This document shows positions 16,628 to 25,850 of a stretch of DNA of 61,361 bases, piece after piece (the stretch's first letter is position 1; each line of letters opens with the position of its first letter). Position numbers and translations under genes: made by a program. The notes beneath the pieces are model-generated. The model did no database searches. It was given only the letters and a program-made list of their open reading frames with translations, and had not been told where the DNA came from. Source of the DNA: Clostridia bacterium (GTDB lineage Bacteria; Bacillota; Clostridia; Oscillospirales; CAG-272); NCBI GenBank assembly GCA_017453305.1, contig JAFTKJ010000031.1:1-61361 (forward strand). The letters are read 5' to 3'.

Positions 16628-16656
16628 TTGCATTTATAATGCAATGGTGCTATAAT
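16628..16656 (+). promoter_or_regulatory. TetR promoter with overlapping palindromic operator
   Basis: TTGCAT (16628-16633), 17 bases and TATAAT (16651-16656) form the promoter. The perfect inverted repeat TTGCATT-TAT-AATGCAA (16628-16644) covers the -35 and spacer, the expected place for an autorepressing TetR dimer. The EamA promoter is about 40 bases away, so one operator could affect both genes. Confidence 0.65.
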
Positions 16657-16688
16657 AATATGTATATTCGTGAAAGGAGGAGCCCGTT

Positions 16689-17261
16689 TTGTCACAGCTG
16701 ACGCAAAGAGCCATTGTTGAAACCACCTTGCGCTTGGTAGAGCGCAAGCCGTTGAATAAGATCACCGTGCGCGACATCGTTGAGGCGTGCGGCATTACGC
16801 GAAACACCTTCTATTACCACTTTCACGATATCTACGAGGTATTGGAGCACGCTCTGAGCTTTGAATTCGAGCGCCTTGGCGAATCGGGTGAGGAGATGGG
16901 GGAGGAGCCCTTGATCTCGGCTCTGCATTTTTGCATCACTTATAAAAACGTGCTGTTCAATCTTTACCGCTCCATCGGCTACGAGGAGCTGGCGCAGTAC
17001 GTCAAAAAACAGCTGCACAAGCTTTTGCAAAAGCGAATTTGCAAGGCGGTGGGCGAGAGAAAAATCGAGGAGCGCGATCTTGAATTGATCTGCATGCTTT
17101 GCGAGGAGGCGATCACAGGGGCGTTGATGCGCGTGATCACCGATCCAAAACGAACTGTTACCCCCGAGGAAGCGGATGCCGTCATCGAGCGTGTGCGTGC
17201 GCTGTTTGACGGGGAATTGTCGCGCATTCTGGAGAAATGTGAGGGTAGCGCAAGGCTCTGA
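16689..17261 (+). CDS. TetR/AcrR family transcriptional regulator
   Basis: A 190-residue repressor. Residues 1-60 form the TetR helix-turn-helix (ITVRDIVEACGITRNTFYYHF); the rest is an all-helical ligand-binding domain. Start is a TTG at 16689, supported by AAAGGAGGAG six to seven bases upstream and no in-frame ATG nearby. It is divergent from an EamA transporter, suggesting control of that transporter, and may also affect the DUF308 gene downstream. Confidence 0.9.
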   Translation: MSQLTQRAIVETTLRLVERKPLNKITVRDIVEACGITRNTFYYHFHDIYEVLEHALSFEFERLGESGEEMGEEPLISALHFCITYKNVLFNLYRSIGYEELAQYVKKQLHKLLQKRICKAVGERKIEERDLELICMLCEEAITGALMRVITDPKRTVTPEEADAVIERVRALFDGELSRILEKCEGSARL

Positions 17262-17386
17262 ATTTTAGTACAAAATTCCCCAAATGCCCAAAAAACAGAC
17301 ATTTTCCGCGTTTTGCATATGGAAAAAAATGAATTTATCATATAGAATTATGCTGACGATTTGTGATCAGCAGAAAGGAGAAACCA

Positions 17387-17980
17387 ATGAACGAGCATTT
17401 CAATGTAAAAACCAACAGTGCCATCGTAAAAAGCGCAAAGATCGTACATTTGTGTTCGGCTGTGATCTTTTTGATCGCGGGAATGCTTTTGATCTTCGTT
17501 CCGGATTTTGAAAATTCGGGATCTTTTCGCAATATCTTGGTTGGAAGCGCCAGCATCCTCATCGGTATCGCGGGCGTGTACGGCTATTTTTCCAACGATA
17601 TGTACCGTTTGGCTTTTCAATTGGACTTTGCTTTGGGAATCTTCAACGTTATTTTCGGTATTTTGCTGATCATCAACCCGGTACAGCTTTCTGTGCTTCT
17701 GCCCACCGCAATCTCGGTTCTGACCCTGCTGGATGGCGGAAACAAGTCTCAAATGGCGCTGGAAGGTCAACGCTTTGGCATTCACAAGTGGTATCTTGTG
17801 CTTTTGTCGGCGGTGGTCGAGATCGCTGTGGGAATTGTTCTCATCATTCTTGCATATCATGAACTGGACGTGCGTGTATGGATGGGCGTTGCAATGGGCG
17901 TGGTTGGCATTACCAACTTCTGGACCACCATGTATACGGTCCGTATTCGGGAGAATCGTCAAATTCTTTCGGATAAATAA
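17387..17980 (+). CDS. DUF308/HdeD-like membrane protein
   Basis: A 197-residue integral membrane protein with about six hydrophobic segments arranged as repeated short hairpins, the pattern of DUF308 (HdeD family). Its role is unknown; HdeD is linked to acid stress in enterobacteria. ATG 17387 follows GAAAGGAG by six bases. It lies 14 bases ahead of the FakB-like gene, so it probably belongs to the same transcript. Confidence 0.8.
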   Translation: MNEHFNVKTNSAIVKSAKIVHLCSAVIFLIAGMLLIFVPDFENSGSFRNILVGSASILIGIAGVYGYFSNDMYRLAFQLDFALGIFNVIFGILLIINPVQLSVLLPTAISVLTLLDGGNKSQMALEGQRFGIHKWYLVLLSAVVEIAVGIVLIILAYHELDVRVWMGVAMGVVGITNFWTTMYTVRIRENRQILSDK

Positions 17981-17994
17981 GGAGAAAATAACAA

Positions 17995-18894
17995 ATGAGA
18001 AGGATCCGTATCCTGACCGACTCTTGCTCGGATCTCAGCGGAGATCTTTTAAAGCGCTATGATCTTGCATACTGCCGCATGAACACGGTCTATAACGAGG
18101 AGGAGACCCCTGCGTCCCTGACCTGGGAGTATTATACGCCTCGTGAGCTGTACGACATCATGCGTCACGGTGAGCGCGTTAAGACCACGCAGGTTCCGCC
18201 CGAGGAATTCATGCGCGTGTTTGAGGCGTATCTCGAGGAGGGCTGTGACCTGATCTATATCGGTTGCTCCGGCAAGCAGAGCGGATCGGTCAACACCGCG
18301 ACCGTTCTTTCCAAAAAACTGCTGGAGAAGTATCCCGATGCCAAAATTGCCTGCATCGATTCCCTCAACGCCTCCATTGGCGAGGGGATGCTTGCCATTG
18401 CCGCTTCGGAAATGGTAAGAGAGGGCAAGAGCTTTGACGAGGTGGTGGAGGCAACGCTGGCTTTGTGCAATCGTGTGCGCCAGTTTGTCACCGTTCATTC
18501 TCTTGACGCTCTGCATCGCGCCGGAAGAGTGAAGGGAAGTGCCGCCTTCTTTGGCAATCTCATGGGAGTCAAGCCCATTCTGATCTCGGATGCCGACGGC
18601 GAGCAGACGCCGATCAAAAAGGTCAAGGGGCGCATGCCCTCCTTTCAGGAATTGGTGGCGCAGATCAAATCTGTCATTCAAAATCCCGAGGAGCAGACCG
18701 TGTATCTGGCGCATGCCGATTGCTCGGAGGCAGAGATCGAGTTTTTGAAGTCTGCGGTGATGGAGGCTATTCCGTGCCGTGGTGTGGAGGTCGTCTACAT
18801 CGGTCCCATCATCGGCGCCAGCATTGGTCCCGATGCAGTAGGGCTTTGGTGCTTCGGTGACGAGGTGACCTACCGTGTAGGAGATGCAAAGTGA
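17995..18894 (+). CDS. fakB: DegV family fatty-acid-binding protein (FakB-like)
   Basis: A 299-residue two-domain DegV protein (RIRILTDSCSDLSGDLLKRYDL at the start, GCSGKQSGSVNTA for ligand headgroup contacts). DegV proteins bind a free fatty acid and present its carboxylate to FakA for phosphorylation. The stop overlaps the start of the DAK2-domain gene, a fakB-fakA arrangement that supports this role over a generic DegV label. Chain-length preference cannot be read. Confidence 0.9.
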   Translation: MRRIRILTDSCSDLSGDLLKRYDLAYCRMNTVYNEEETPASLTWEYYTPRELYDIMRHGERVKTTQVPPEEFMRVFEAYLEEGCDLIYIGCSGKQSGSVNTATVLSKKLLEKYPDAKIACIDSLNASIGEGMLAIAASEMVREGKSFDEVVEATLALCNRVRQFVTVHSLDALHRAGRVKGSAAFFGNLMGVKPILISDADGEQTPIKKVKGRMPSFQELVAQIKSVIQNPEEQTVYLAHADCSEAEIEFLKSAVMEAIPCRGVEVVYIGPIIGASIGPDAVGLWCFGDEVTYRVGDAK

Positions 18895-20552
18895 TGACCC
18901 GCGTGACGTTTGACGGCGCCGTTTTTGCCGGTATGGTACGTGCGGGTGCGGCAAATCTGCATCTGCATATGGAGGAGGTCAATGACCTCAACGTGTTCCC
19001 GATCCCCGACGGTGACACGGGTGAAAATATGATGCTGACGATGCGCGGCGGCGTCAATGCCTTGGAAAAGGGCGTGGAAGCCGATCTTTCCGTGACTGCA
19101 AGCGCGGTGGCGGATGGAATGCTGATGGGCGCGCGCGGCAATTCGGGGGTCATTTTGTCGCAGTTTTTTGCAGGTATTGCCGAAGGCTTGCAGGCACACG
19201 CTACGGGAGACGTCGCCGCATTGGAAAAGGCGATCGCCTGCGGTGTGGGCTGTGCATTCGAGTCGGTATCTGTCCCCACCCCGGGAACGATCCTGACCGT
19301 CATCAAGGACGCGGGCAACTATGCGGCACATTGCAATTGTGACAGCATTGAGGCGTATTTTGCCGCCTTTGTGGAGGAGGCAGAACGCTCCCTGGCGCGC
19401 ACGCCCGAGCTGTTGCCGGTGTTGCGCGAGGCAGGCGTGGTGGATTCCGGCGGTGCGGGGCTTCTTTACGTGGCAAAGGGTATGTATGCCTATCTTTGCG
19501 GCGCGGAGATTGCACAAGCGCAAGACGAGCCCGTCGGCACGGGTGTGGGAGTGATCGATCCCGACCTGTTCGGCGCAGACAGCGTGATGGAATTCGGCTA
19601 TTGCACCGAATGTCTGTTGCGTCTGCAGCATGCCAAAACCAATATTGCGGAGTTTGAGGTCGCTACGCTGACCGATTATCTGAACAGCATCGGAGACTCT
19701 GTGGTCGCCGTCAAAAACGACAGCATCGTCAAGCTCCACGTACATACCATGACACCCTACAAGGTGTTGGAATATTGCCAACGCTTCGGCGAATTTTTAA
19801 CTGTCAAGATCGAAAATATGATGCTGCAGCACAACGAGACCGTGGCACGGGAGTCGGCTCCCGCGATGTCAGAGGCCGTGCATGAGCGCAAGCCTTACGG
19901 AATTGTAACGGTGGCGTCGGGCGAGGGGATCAAGGCGACGTTTTGCGAGATGGGCGCCGACGAGGTGATCCACGGCGGACAAACAATGAACCCCGGAACC
20001 GAGGACTTTATCCACGCCTTCGACCGCGTCAATGCGGATACGGTGTTTGTCCTGCCCAACAACGGCAACGTTATTATGGCGGCACAGCAGGCGGCAGGCA
20101 TGTACGCCTCCTCGGACGTGCGCGTCATTCCCACGCGCTCCATCGGCGACGGCTATGCCGTGCTTTCCATGCTGGATCTTGACCGTGAGAGCGCCGACGA
20201 AATAGAAGAAGAAATGAAGGAAGCCATGCAGGACGTCGTGACCGTGGAGATATCCAAGAGCATCCGCGATGCCGACATGAACGGCGTGCACATCCAAAAG
20301 GGTGATTATCTTGCCATTGCAGGGAAAGAGATCCTTGCCGCAGGGCAGGATCGCGAAGCCATTGCGTGCGCGGTGACCGACACCATGGATATTCCTTCCC
20401 GTTCGGTGATTCTGATCATTTGCGGAAAGAGTGCCTCCATCGAGGAGGGCGCCGTGATCGAATCCCACATCAAAAAACAGCATCCGTTTACCGAGGTCTG
20501 CCTGTGCGACGGAGGTCAGGACGTCTACGATTACATTCTGGTAGCAGAATGA
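18891..20552 (+). CDS. fakA: DAK2-domain fatty acid kinase (FakA)
   Basis: A 553-residue kinase that phosphorylates fatty acid held by FakB to acyl-phosphate, the substrate of PlsX or PlsY. The N-terminal DAK2 domain holds NVFPIPDGDTGENM (ATP/Mg binding) and GARGNSGVILSQ; a middle domain and C-terminal DegV-like domain follow. The family length is about 550. GTG 18891 overlaps the fakB stop by four bases; ATG 18894 is an equally possible start. The gene is two genes away from plsY, completing the pathway. Confidence 0.93.
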   Translation: MMTRVTFDGAVFAGMVRAGAANLHLHMEEVNDLNVFPIPDGDTGENMMLTMRGGVNALEKGVEADLSVTASAVADGMLMGARGNSGVILSQFFAGIAEGLQAHATGDVAALEKAIACGVGCAFESVSVPTPGTILTVIKDAGNYAAHCNCDSIEAYFAAFVEEAERSLARTPELLPVLREAGVVDSGGAGLLYVAKGMYAYLCGAEIAQAQDEPVGTGVGVIDPDLFGADSVMEFGYCTECLLRLQHAKTNIAEFEVATLTDYLNSIGDSVVAVKNDSIVKLHVHTMTPYKVLEYCQRFGEFLTVKIENMMLQHNETVARESAPAMSEAVHERKPYGIVTVASGEGIKATFCEMGADEVIHGGQTMNPGTEDFIHAFDRVNADTVFVLPNNGNVIMAAQQAAGMYASSDVRVIPTRSIGDGYAVLSMLDLDRESADEIEEEMKEAMQDVVTVEISKSIRDADMNGVHIQKGDYLAIAGKEILAAGQDREAIACAVTDTMDIPSRSVILIICGKSASIEEGAVIESHIKKQHPFTEVCLCDGGQDVYDYILVAE

Positions 20553-20597
20553 GACGCCCTTGCGGAGCGTTTGGCTACAAGAAAGGTTTGCGTTTAC

Positions 20598-21908
20598 ATG
20601 AAGAAAAAGCAAATTCGTCCATCGGAGCACGTGTTTCACAATCAGGAATTTACCAAGGAGATGAAGGAAACACACACCATTCTCGCTCCCGATATTTTTC
20701 CCATCCACATGGAGCTGATCAAGGAGATCTTTTCCATGTACGGATACAAGCTGGATATCCTCAAATCCCGTGGCAAGCAGGTCATTGACAAGGGGCTGGA
20801 GCACATTCACAACGATATGTGCTATCCTGCCATTTGTGCCAGCGGTCAGCAGTTTTACGCCTTGACCTCGGGGGAGTACGATCCCCACAAGGTCGCGCTC
20901 ATCCAATTCCAAACGGGTGGCGGATGCCGTGCCTCCAACTACATCTGGCTCTTGCGTAAGGGGCTGCACAATATGGGAATGGACTACGTTCCCGTTATCT
21001 CGCTCAGCTTTACGGGAATGGAGAAGGCAAGCGGCTTTCGCATTACGCCCTTGATGATCGCAAAGGGGATGGTCGCCCTGATCTATGGCGACATGATGAT
21101 GCTGTTGCGTAATCAGGTCAAGCCTTATGAGGTGCACGAGGGTGACACGCAACGCGTGATGGACAAATGGTACGCCGAATTGACGCGGCAGTTCAAAAAG
21201 AACAAGGGGCTTCTCGGAAAAGCCCTGCGCAACAACCTGTACGCCATGGCAAAGGATTTTCACGAGATCGAACGCCGCGACGTACAAAAAACAAAGGTCG
21301 GCATCGTAGGTGAGATCTACGTCAAGTATTCTCCCTTTGGAAACAACGGACTTGAGGAGTTTCTGGAGTCGCAGGATTGTGAGATCATGGTGCCGGGCGT
21401 ATTCAGCTTTTTCCAATTTATGTTTGATAACAAGCTGACAGATTATAAGCTGTACGGCAAGAGTATGAAGGCGGCAATCGTCTCAAAGGCGGGGGAGGCA
21501 CTGACCGCGCGCATTGAAAAGACCTTTTGCAAGGTGCTGGAAAGCTTTCCGGAATTCACCACGCCCACGTCCTTCAAGCATATTTGTGCCTTGGGGGATC
21601 GGATCATCGGGCGCGGCGTGAAGATGGGAGAGGGCTGGTTGCTCCCTGCGGAGGCGGCTGAGCTGATTGAAAAAGGGTACAGCAATATCATTTGCGCGCA
21701 GCCCTTTGGATGCCTGCCCAACCACATTGTAGGCAAGGGAACCGTGCGGATTTTGCGCGAGATGTATCCCAATGCCAATATTTGCCCCATCGACTATGAC
21801 GCAGGCGCATCCAAGGTCAACCAGGAGAACCGCATCAAGCTGATGCTGGCGCTGGCAAAGGATTCCGCCTTTACGGAGGCGGCAAAGAAGGAGGTGGCGG
21901 CAGAATGA
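20598..21908 (+). CDS. 2-hydroxyacyl-CoA dehydratase-like protein (DUF2229-associated component)
   Basis: A 436-residue protein resembling the dehydratase-like C-terminal part of large clostridial activase fusions. Conserved cysteines appear in NDMCYPAICA, GGGCRASNY and ICAQPFGCLPNHIVG, likely iron-sulfur ligands. The four-base overlap with the activase gene downstream indicates tight coupling. In many Firmicutes this region and the activase are one polypeptide of about 1,400 residues; here they are two genes in reversed order. ATG 20598 is chosen after AGAAAGG; an upstream in-frame TTG is less likely. The physiological substrate is unknown. Confidence 0.82.
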   Translation: MKKKQIRPSEHVFHNQEFTKEMKETHTILAPDIFPIHMELIKEIFSMYGYKLDILKSRGKQVIDKGLEHIHNDMCYPAICASGQQFYALTSGEYDPHKVALIQFQTGGGCRASNYIWLLRKGLHNMGMDYVPVISLSFTGMEKASGFRITPLMIAKGMVALIYGDMMMLLRNQVKPYEVHEGDTQRVMDKWYAELTRQFKKNKGLLGKALRNNLYAMAKDFHEIERRDVQKTKVGIVGEIYVKYSPFGNNGLEEFLESQDCEIMVPGVFSFFQFMFDNKLTDYKLYGKSMKAAIVSKAGEALTARIEKTFCKVLESFPEFTTPTSFKHICALGDRIIGRGVKMGEGWLLPAEAAELIEKGYSNIICAQPFGCLPNHIVGKGTVRILREMYPNANICPIDYDAGASKVNQENRIKLMLALAKDSAFTEAAKKEVAAE

Positions 21909-24820
21909 AACGCATGGGTATTGACGTTGGCTCCACCACCATCAAGTGTGTGCTTTTTGACGAAAACGACGCGCTGCTGTACTCCAGCTACGAGCGTCAC
22001 AAATCCAAAATTTCAGAAAAAATGGCAGAGGTGCTGCGCACCGTTGCCGCAAAATATCCCAAAGAAAAAATGCTTTTGTCCGTCTCCGGCTCTGCCGGCA
22101 TGGGCATGGCGAACGACCTGGAGCTCCCCTTTGTGCAGGAGGTCTACGCCACGCGCCTGGCGGTCAAGGAGCGCTATCCCGATACCGACGCCGTGATCGA
22201 GCTTGGCGGTGAGGATGCAAAGATCCTCTTTTTGACCGACGGTCTGGAGGTTCGTATGAACGGAACCTGCGCCGGCGGTACGGGAGCGTTTATCGATCAG
22301 ATGGCGGAACTGATGAGCATGACCCCTGACGCGATGGATGCCTTGGCGCACAATCGCGAAAAGATCTACACCGTGGCGTCGCGCTGCGGCGTGTTTGCAA
22401 AATCCGACATTCAGCCCCTGCTGAATCAGGGGGCGCGCCGCGAGGACATTGCGGCAAGCATCTTTTACGCCGTGGTCAATCAGACCGTGGGCGGCTTGGC
22501 GCAGGGAAGAAAAATTGAGGGGAACGTGCTTTATCTGGGCGGCCCGTTGACCTTTTTCTCCTATTTGCGCTACGCGTTTGACGACGTGCTGGGGGTCAGC
22601 GGTACCTATCCCGAGCACTCCCTGTATTTCGTTGCCATCGGTGCGGCGTATTCCGCACAGTCGCAAGAGGTCGATCCGTTGTCTCTTGCCGATCGCGCCG
22701 AGCATTATTCCTCGGCAAACGGTTATCTCGCGTGCCCACCGCTGTTTGCCTCCAAGGAGGAGTTTGCGGCATTCACTGCGCGCCACGAGGGGGATTCGGC
22801 AGGCATTCGCACCTTGAGTTCCCCGACAAAGGAGATGTACCTCGGAATTGACGCAGGCTCTACCACCGTCAAGGCGGTGCTTTGCGATGCGGAGGGCAAT
22901 CTCTTCCGCACGCTTTATACCCCCAACAGCGGCAACCCCGTGCCCCTGATCAAGTCGTATCTTGAGGAGCTTTACCGCGATTATCCCGATATTCACATCG
23001 TGTCCTCGGCGGTAACGGGCTACGGCGAGCAGATCATCCGCAGTGCCTTCCACGTGGATCACGGCATTGTGGAAACCATTGCACATTACACTGCGGCAAA
23101 GCATTTTTGCCCCGACGTGGATTTTATCCTTGATATCGGTGGGCAGGATATTAAATGCTTCCGTATCAAAAACGGTGCCATTGATAACATCTTTCTCAAC
23201 GAGGCGTGCTCCTCGGGCTGCGGATCGTTTTTGCAGACCTTTGCGGGCGTGCTTGGATATTCGATGAAGGATTTTGCCAATCTTGCACTCTTTGCCGACC
23301 GCCCCGTAGACCTTGGCTCCCGCTGTACCGTGTTTATGAACAGCTCGGTCAAGCAGGCGCAAAAGGACGGTGCAAGCATTGAAAATATTTCGGCGGGACT
23401 TTCGGTCAGCGTGGTCAAAAACGCGCTGTATAAGGTCATTCGCTGTTCCGATCCCACACAGCTTGGCAAAAAGATCGTGGTGCAGGGTGGAACCTTCCTC
23501 AACGATGCAGTCTTGCGTGCCTTTGAGCAGGAAACGGGCAGAGAAGTTCTCCGTCCTGCAGTGGCGGGCTTGATGGGCGCTTACGGCGCGGCACTTTACG
23601 CCATGTCGCAGGCAAAGACGGGAGAGGTCAGCGGACTGATCGATGCAGAGTCGCTTGCCGCATTCCGTCACGACGTCAAGGCGATCACCTGCAAGGGCTG
23701 TAACAACCGTTGCCGCCTGACCGTCAACACCTTTTCGGGTGGGGAAAAATACATAGCCGGCAACCGCTGTGAAAAGCCGCTTGCCGTCAAGAGTGAGCAG
23801 ACGCGCTACAATTTGTACGAGGATAAGCTTGCAATGCTTGCCGCGTACCGCAAAAACGAGCGCGTAGAGGGAAGACCGACCGTTGGCATTCCCATGGGCT
23901 TGAACATGTACGAGCTGTTGCCGTTCTGGCACACGCTCTTTACAAGCCTTGGATACAACGTGGTAGTGTCCGGAGAATCGAACCACAAGCTTTACGTTTC
24001 GGGTCAGCATACCATTCCATCGGATACGGTTTGCTACCCTGCAAAGCTGTTGCACGGGCATATGGAGGATCTTTTCGGGCGTGACGTGGATCTTATCTTT
24101 TATCCCAGCATGACCTACAACCTCAACGAGGAGCTTGGTGCCAACCACTACAATTGCCCCGTGGTGGCGTACTATCCGTCGGTCATCAAAAACAACGTGC
24201 GCTTCCCAAAGGGTGTTACCTTTGTCAACGGCTTTATCGGCTTGCATAACCCCAAGCTCTTTGTCAAATACTTCGTACGCATGATGGAGGAGTACGGCAT
24301 TCGTTTGCAAAGTGCCGACGTCAAGCGTGCGGCAGATGCGGCATATGCCGAGTACCATTCCTACATGCGCCGCGTCAAGGAGAAAGCCGATGAGTATCTG
24401 CAAATTGCCAAAGCCGAGGACCGTCGCGTCATTGTGCTGGCAGGCAGACCCTACCACATGGATCCCGAGATCAACCACGGCATTGACCGTCTGATCACGG
24501 ATATGGGCGCGATCATCGTCACCGAGGATTCGGTCGCGTACCGTTCCGGCAGAATCGATACCACCGTGCTCAACCAATGGACCTACCATTCGCGCCTTTA
24601 CAGCGCGGCAAAATTCGTTACCGAGGCAAAGGATCTGAAGATTGACCTCGTTCAGCTCGTTTCCTTCGGTTGCGGCGTGGACGCGGTCACCACCGACGAA
24701 ACGCGTGCCGTCCTGGAGAGCGCGGGAAAGCTCTATACACAGATCAAAATTGACGAGATCACCAATCTCGGTGCGGTCAAAATTCGCTTGCGCAGCCTGT
24801 TTGCCGTGCTGAAGAATTGA
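21905..24820 (+). CDS. Acyl-CoA dehydratase activase (two BcrA/BadF domains plus DUF2229)
   Basis: A 971-residue protein with two ASKHA ATPase domains: residues 3-255 (IDVGSTTIKCVLFD, GGEDAKI, NGTCAGGTGAFIDQM) and about 316-575 (LGIDAGSTTVKAVL, GGQDIKCF, NEACSSGCGSFLQTF). A cysteine-containing link (CKGCNNRC) and a DUF2229 domain (about 640-860) follow. Family members couple ATP hydrolysis to low-potential electron transfer from a [4Fe-4S] cluster to 2-hydroxyacyl-CoA dehydratases. The ATG overlaps the previous stop. Its place between FakA and PlsY suggests a lipid or cell-envelope link that is not established. Confidence 0.9.
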   Translation: MKRMGIDVGSTTIKCVLFDENDALLYSSYERHKSKISEKMAEVLRTVAAKYPKEKMLLSVSGSAGMGMANDLELPFVQEVYATRLAVKERYPDTDAVIELGGEDAKILFLTDGLEVRMNGTCAGGTGAFIDQMAELMSMTPDAMDALAHNREKIYTVASRCGVFAKSDIQPLLNQGARREDIAASIFYAVVNQTVGGLAQGRKIEGNVLYLGGPLTFFSYLRYAFDDVLGVSGTYPEHSLYFVAIGAAYSAQSQEVDPLSLADRAEHYSSANGYLACPPLFASKEEFAAFTARHEGDSAGIRTLSSPTKEMYLGIDAGSTTVKAVLCDAEGNLFRTLYTPNSGNPVPLIKSYLEELYRDYPDIHIVSSAVTGYGEQIIRSAFHVDHGIVETIAHYTAAKHFCPDVDFILDIGGQDIKCFRIKNGAIDNIFLNEACSSGCGSFLQTFAGVLGYSMKDFANLALFADRPVDLGSRCTVFMNSSVKQAQKDGASIENISAGLSVSVVKNALYKVIRCSDPTQLGKKIVVQGGTFLNDAVLRAFEQETGREVLRPAVAGLMGAYGAALYAMSQAKTGEVSGLIDAESLAAFRHDVKAITCKGCNNRCRLTVNTFSGGEKYIAGNRCEKPLAVKSEQTRYNLYEDKLAMLAAYRKNERVEGRPTVGIPMGLNMYELLPFWHTLFTSLGYNVVVSGESNHKLYVSGQHTIPSDTVCYPAKLLHGHMEDLFGRDVDLIFYPSMTYNLNEELGANHYNCPVVAYYPSVIKNNVRFPKGVTFVNGFIGLHNPKLFVKYFVRMMEEYGIRLQSADVKRAADAAYAEYHSYMRRVKEKADEYLQIAKAEDRRVIVLAGRPYHMDPEINHGIDRLITDMGAIIVTEDSVAYRSGRIDTTVLNQWTYHSRLYSAAKFVTEAKDLKIDLVQLVSFGCGVDAVTTDETRAVLESAGKLYTQIKIDEITNLGAVKIRLRSLFAVLKN

Positions 24821-24842
24821 TAAAAAGAAAGGACAGTTTGTC

Positions 24843-25469
24843 ATGTTGTATTTATACTGTGCATTATTCGCCCTTGCCGCTTATTTGCTCGGCGGCGTCA
24901 ATGGAGCCATCATTCTCTCGCGCTTGGTCTATCACGAGGATATTCGCCAGCTGGGAAGCAAAAACCCCGGCTTTACCAACTTTAAACGCCTGCACGGCTT
25001 TGCTCCTGCCACCTTTGCGGTGATGGGAATTGACATCTGCAAGACCATTTTGCCCGTGCTTTGCGCGCGCTTGGTGCTTGGCAGCATGTACGACGCGGCA
25101 CAAATGGGCGCCGCCGTGGCACTGCTTGGCTGCATGCTCGGTCACTCTTTTCCCGTATGGTACGGCTTTAAGGGGGGCAAGGCGGTGTTGGCATTCCTCT
25201 CGGGTGTGTGGTTTGTGGATTGGAGAGCGGCGCTGATCTGCTTCGGCATTTTTGTCGTTCTGCTTTTTACCGTTCGCTTTATGTCGATAGCGTCCATGAG
25301 CTTTGCGGTGCTGTTTCCCGTTGCACTGTTCATCCTCGGATGCAGAGATTGGGTAGCCCTTGCCGCTATGGCGATTGCAGGCATTTTGGTGGTCGTTCGT
25401 CATCACGCAAACATCAAACGCCTGATCAGCGGAACCGAATCCAAGTTCAGTCTGCGGAGTAAAAAATAA
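24843..25469 (+). CDS. plsY: Glycerol-3-phosphate acyltransferase PlsY
   Basis: A 208-residue inner-membrane enzyme that transfers an acyl group from acyl-phosphate to glycerol-3-phosphate, the first step of phospholipid synthesis. It has about five to six transmembrane segments and the PlsY motifs GSKNPGFTNFKR and GHSFPVWYGFKGGKAV. Together with FakB and FakA upstream it gives a local route from free fatty acid to lysophosphatidate. Genomes often carry more than one plsY; this may be a secondary copy. Confidence 0.94.
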   Translation: MLYLYCALFALAAYLLGGVNGAIILSRLVYHEDIRQLGSKNPGFTNFKRLHGFAPATFAVMGIDICKTILPVLCARLVLGSMYDAAQMGAAVALLGCMLGHSFPVWYGFKGGKAVLAFLSGVWFVDWRAALICFGIFVVLLFTVRFMSIASMSFAVLFPVALFILGCRDWVALAAMAIAGILVVVRHHANIKRLISGTESKFSLRSKK

Positions 25470-25472
25470 GAC

Positions 25473-25724
25473 GTGACGATAAATTCCATGAACTTAAATG
25501 ATGCCATTGTAAAGCGGATCGTTGAAATTTGCGAGGAGCGCGGCAGCAACGTGTGTGACATTGCCTTGCGCGGCGGTATGTCGCCGTCGGCAATCTACGA
25601 TTTGATCAAAGGGCGGACCAAATGCTCCAAGGTTGTTACGGTCAAGCGTTTTTGTGAGGGCGCAGAAATCACGCTTTCCGAATTTTTTGACAGAGATTAT
25701 TTTAACGATCCCGAAGAGGATTGA
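25473..25724 (+). CDS. Small XRE-type helix-turn-helix protein
   Basis: An 83-residue protein dominated by a Cro/CI-type helix-turn-helix (VKRIVEICEERGSNVCDIAL, GMSPSAIYDLIKGRT) and an acidic C-terminus. The GTG at 25473 lies three bases after the plsY stop; ATG 25488 is an alternative start and neither has a strong ribosome site. It is probably co-transcribed with the lipid genes and followed by a terminator. The regulated genes are unknown. Confidence 0.8.
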   Translation: MTINSMNLNDAIVKRIVEICEERGSNVCDIALRGGMSPSAIYDLIKGRTKCSKVVTVKRFCEGAEITLSEFFDRDYFNDPEED

Positions 25725-25773
25725 GCTGTACGGCGCACTTTTTTTGCTCGTCAAGCGCCGCTTATATCAAAAG

Positions 25774-25808
25774 AAAGACCGTTTATCAAAGCGGTCTTTT
25801 CTTTTTTT
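25774..25808 (+). terminator. Terminator ending the fak-plsY operon
   Basis: Stem AAAGACCG (25774-25781) with CGGTCTTT (25792-25799), followed by a long T-run to 25808, immediately before the LytTR promoter. Confidence 0.85.
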
Positions 25809-25819
25809 GAAAAATGTGT

Positions 25820-25825
25820 TATAAT
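25820..25825 (+). promoter_or_regulatory. -10 element of the LytTR operon
   Basis: TATAAT at 25820-25825, 26 bases before the LytTR start. No good -35 is visible because the preceding bases are the T-run of the terminator, so this promoter may need an activator or be autoregulated. Confidence 0.45.
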
Positions 25826-25850
25826 AAAAATAGTAAAAGGAGGGAAGGGA

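Noticed and set aside
22013-24844. 943-residue open frame antisense to the activase gene
   Set aside because: It is the reverse-strand shadow of a conserved activase with clear motifs; no ribosome site or conserved domain supports it.
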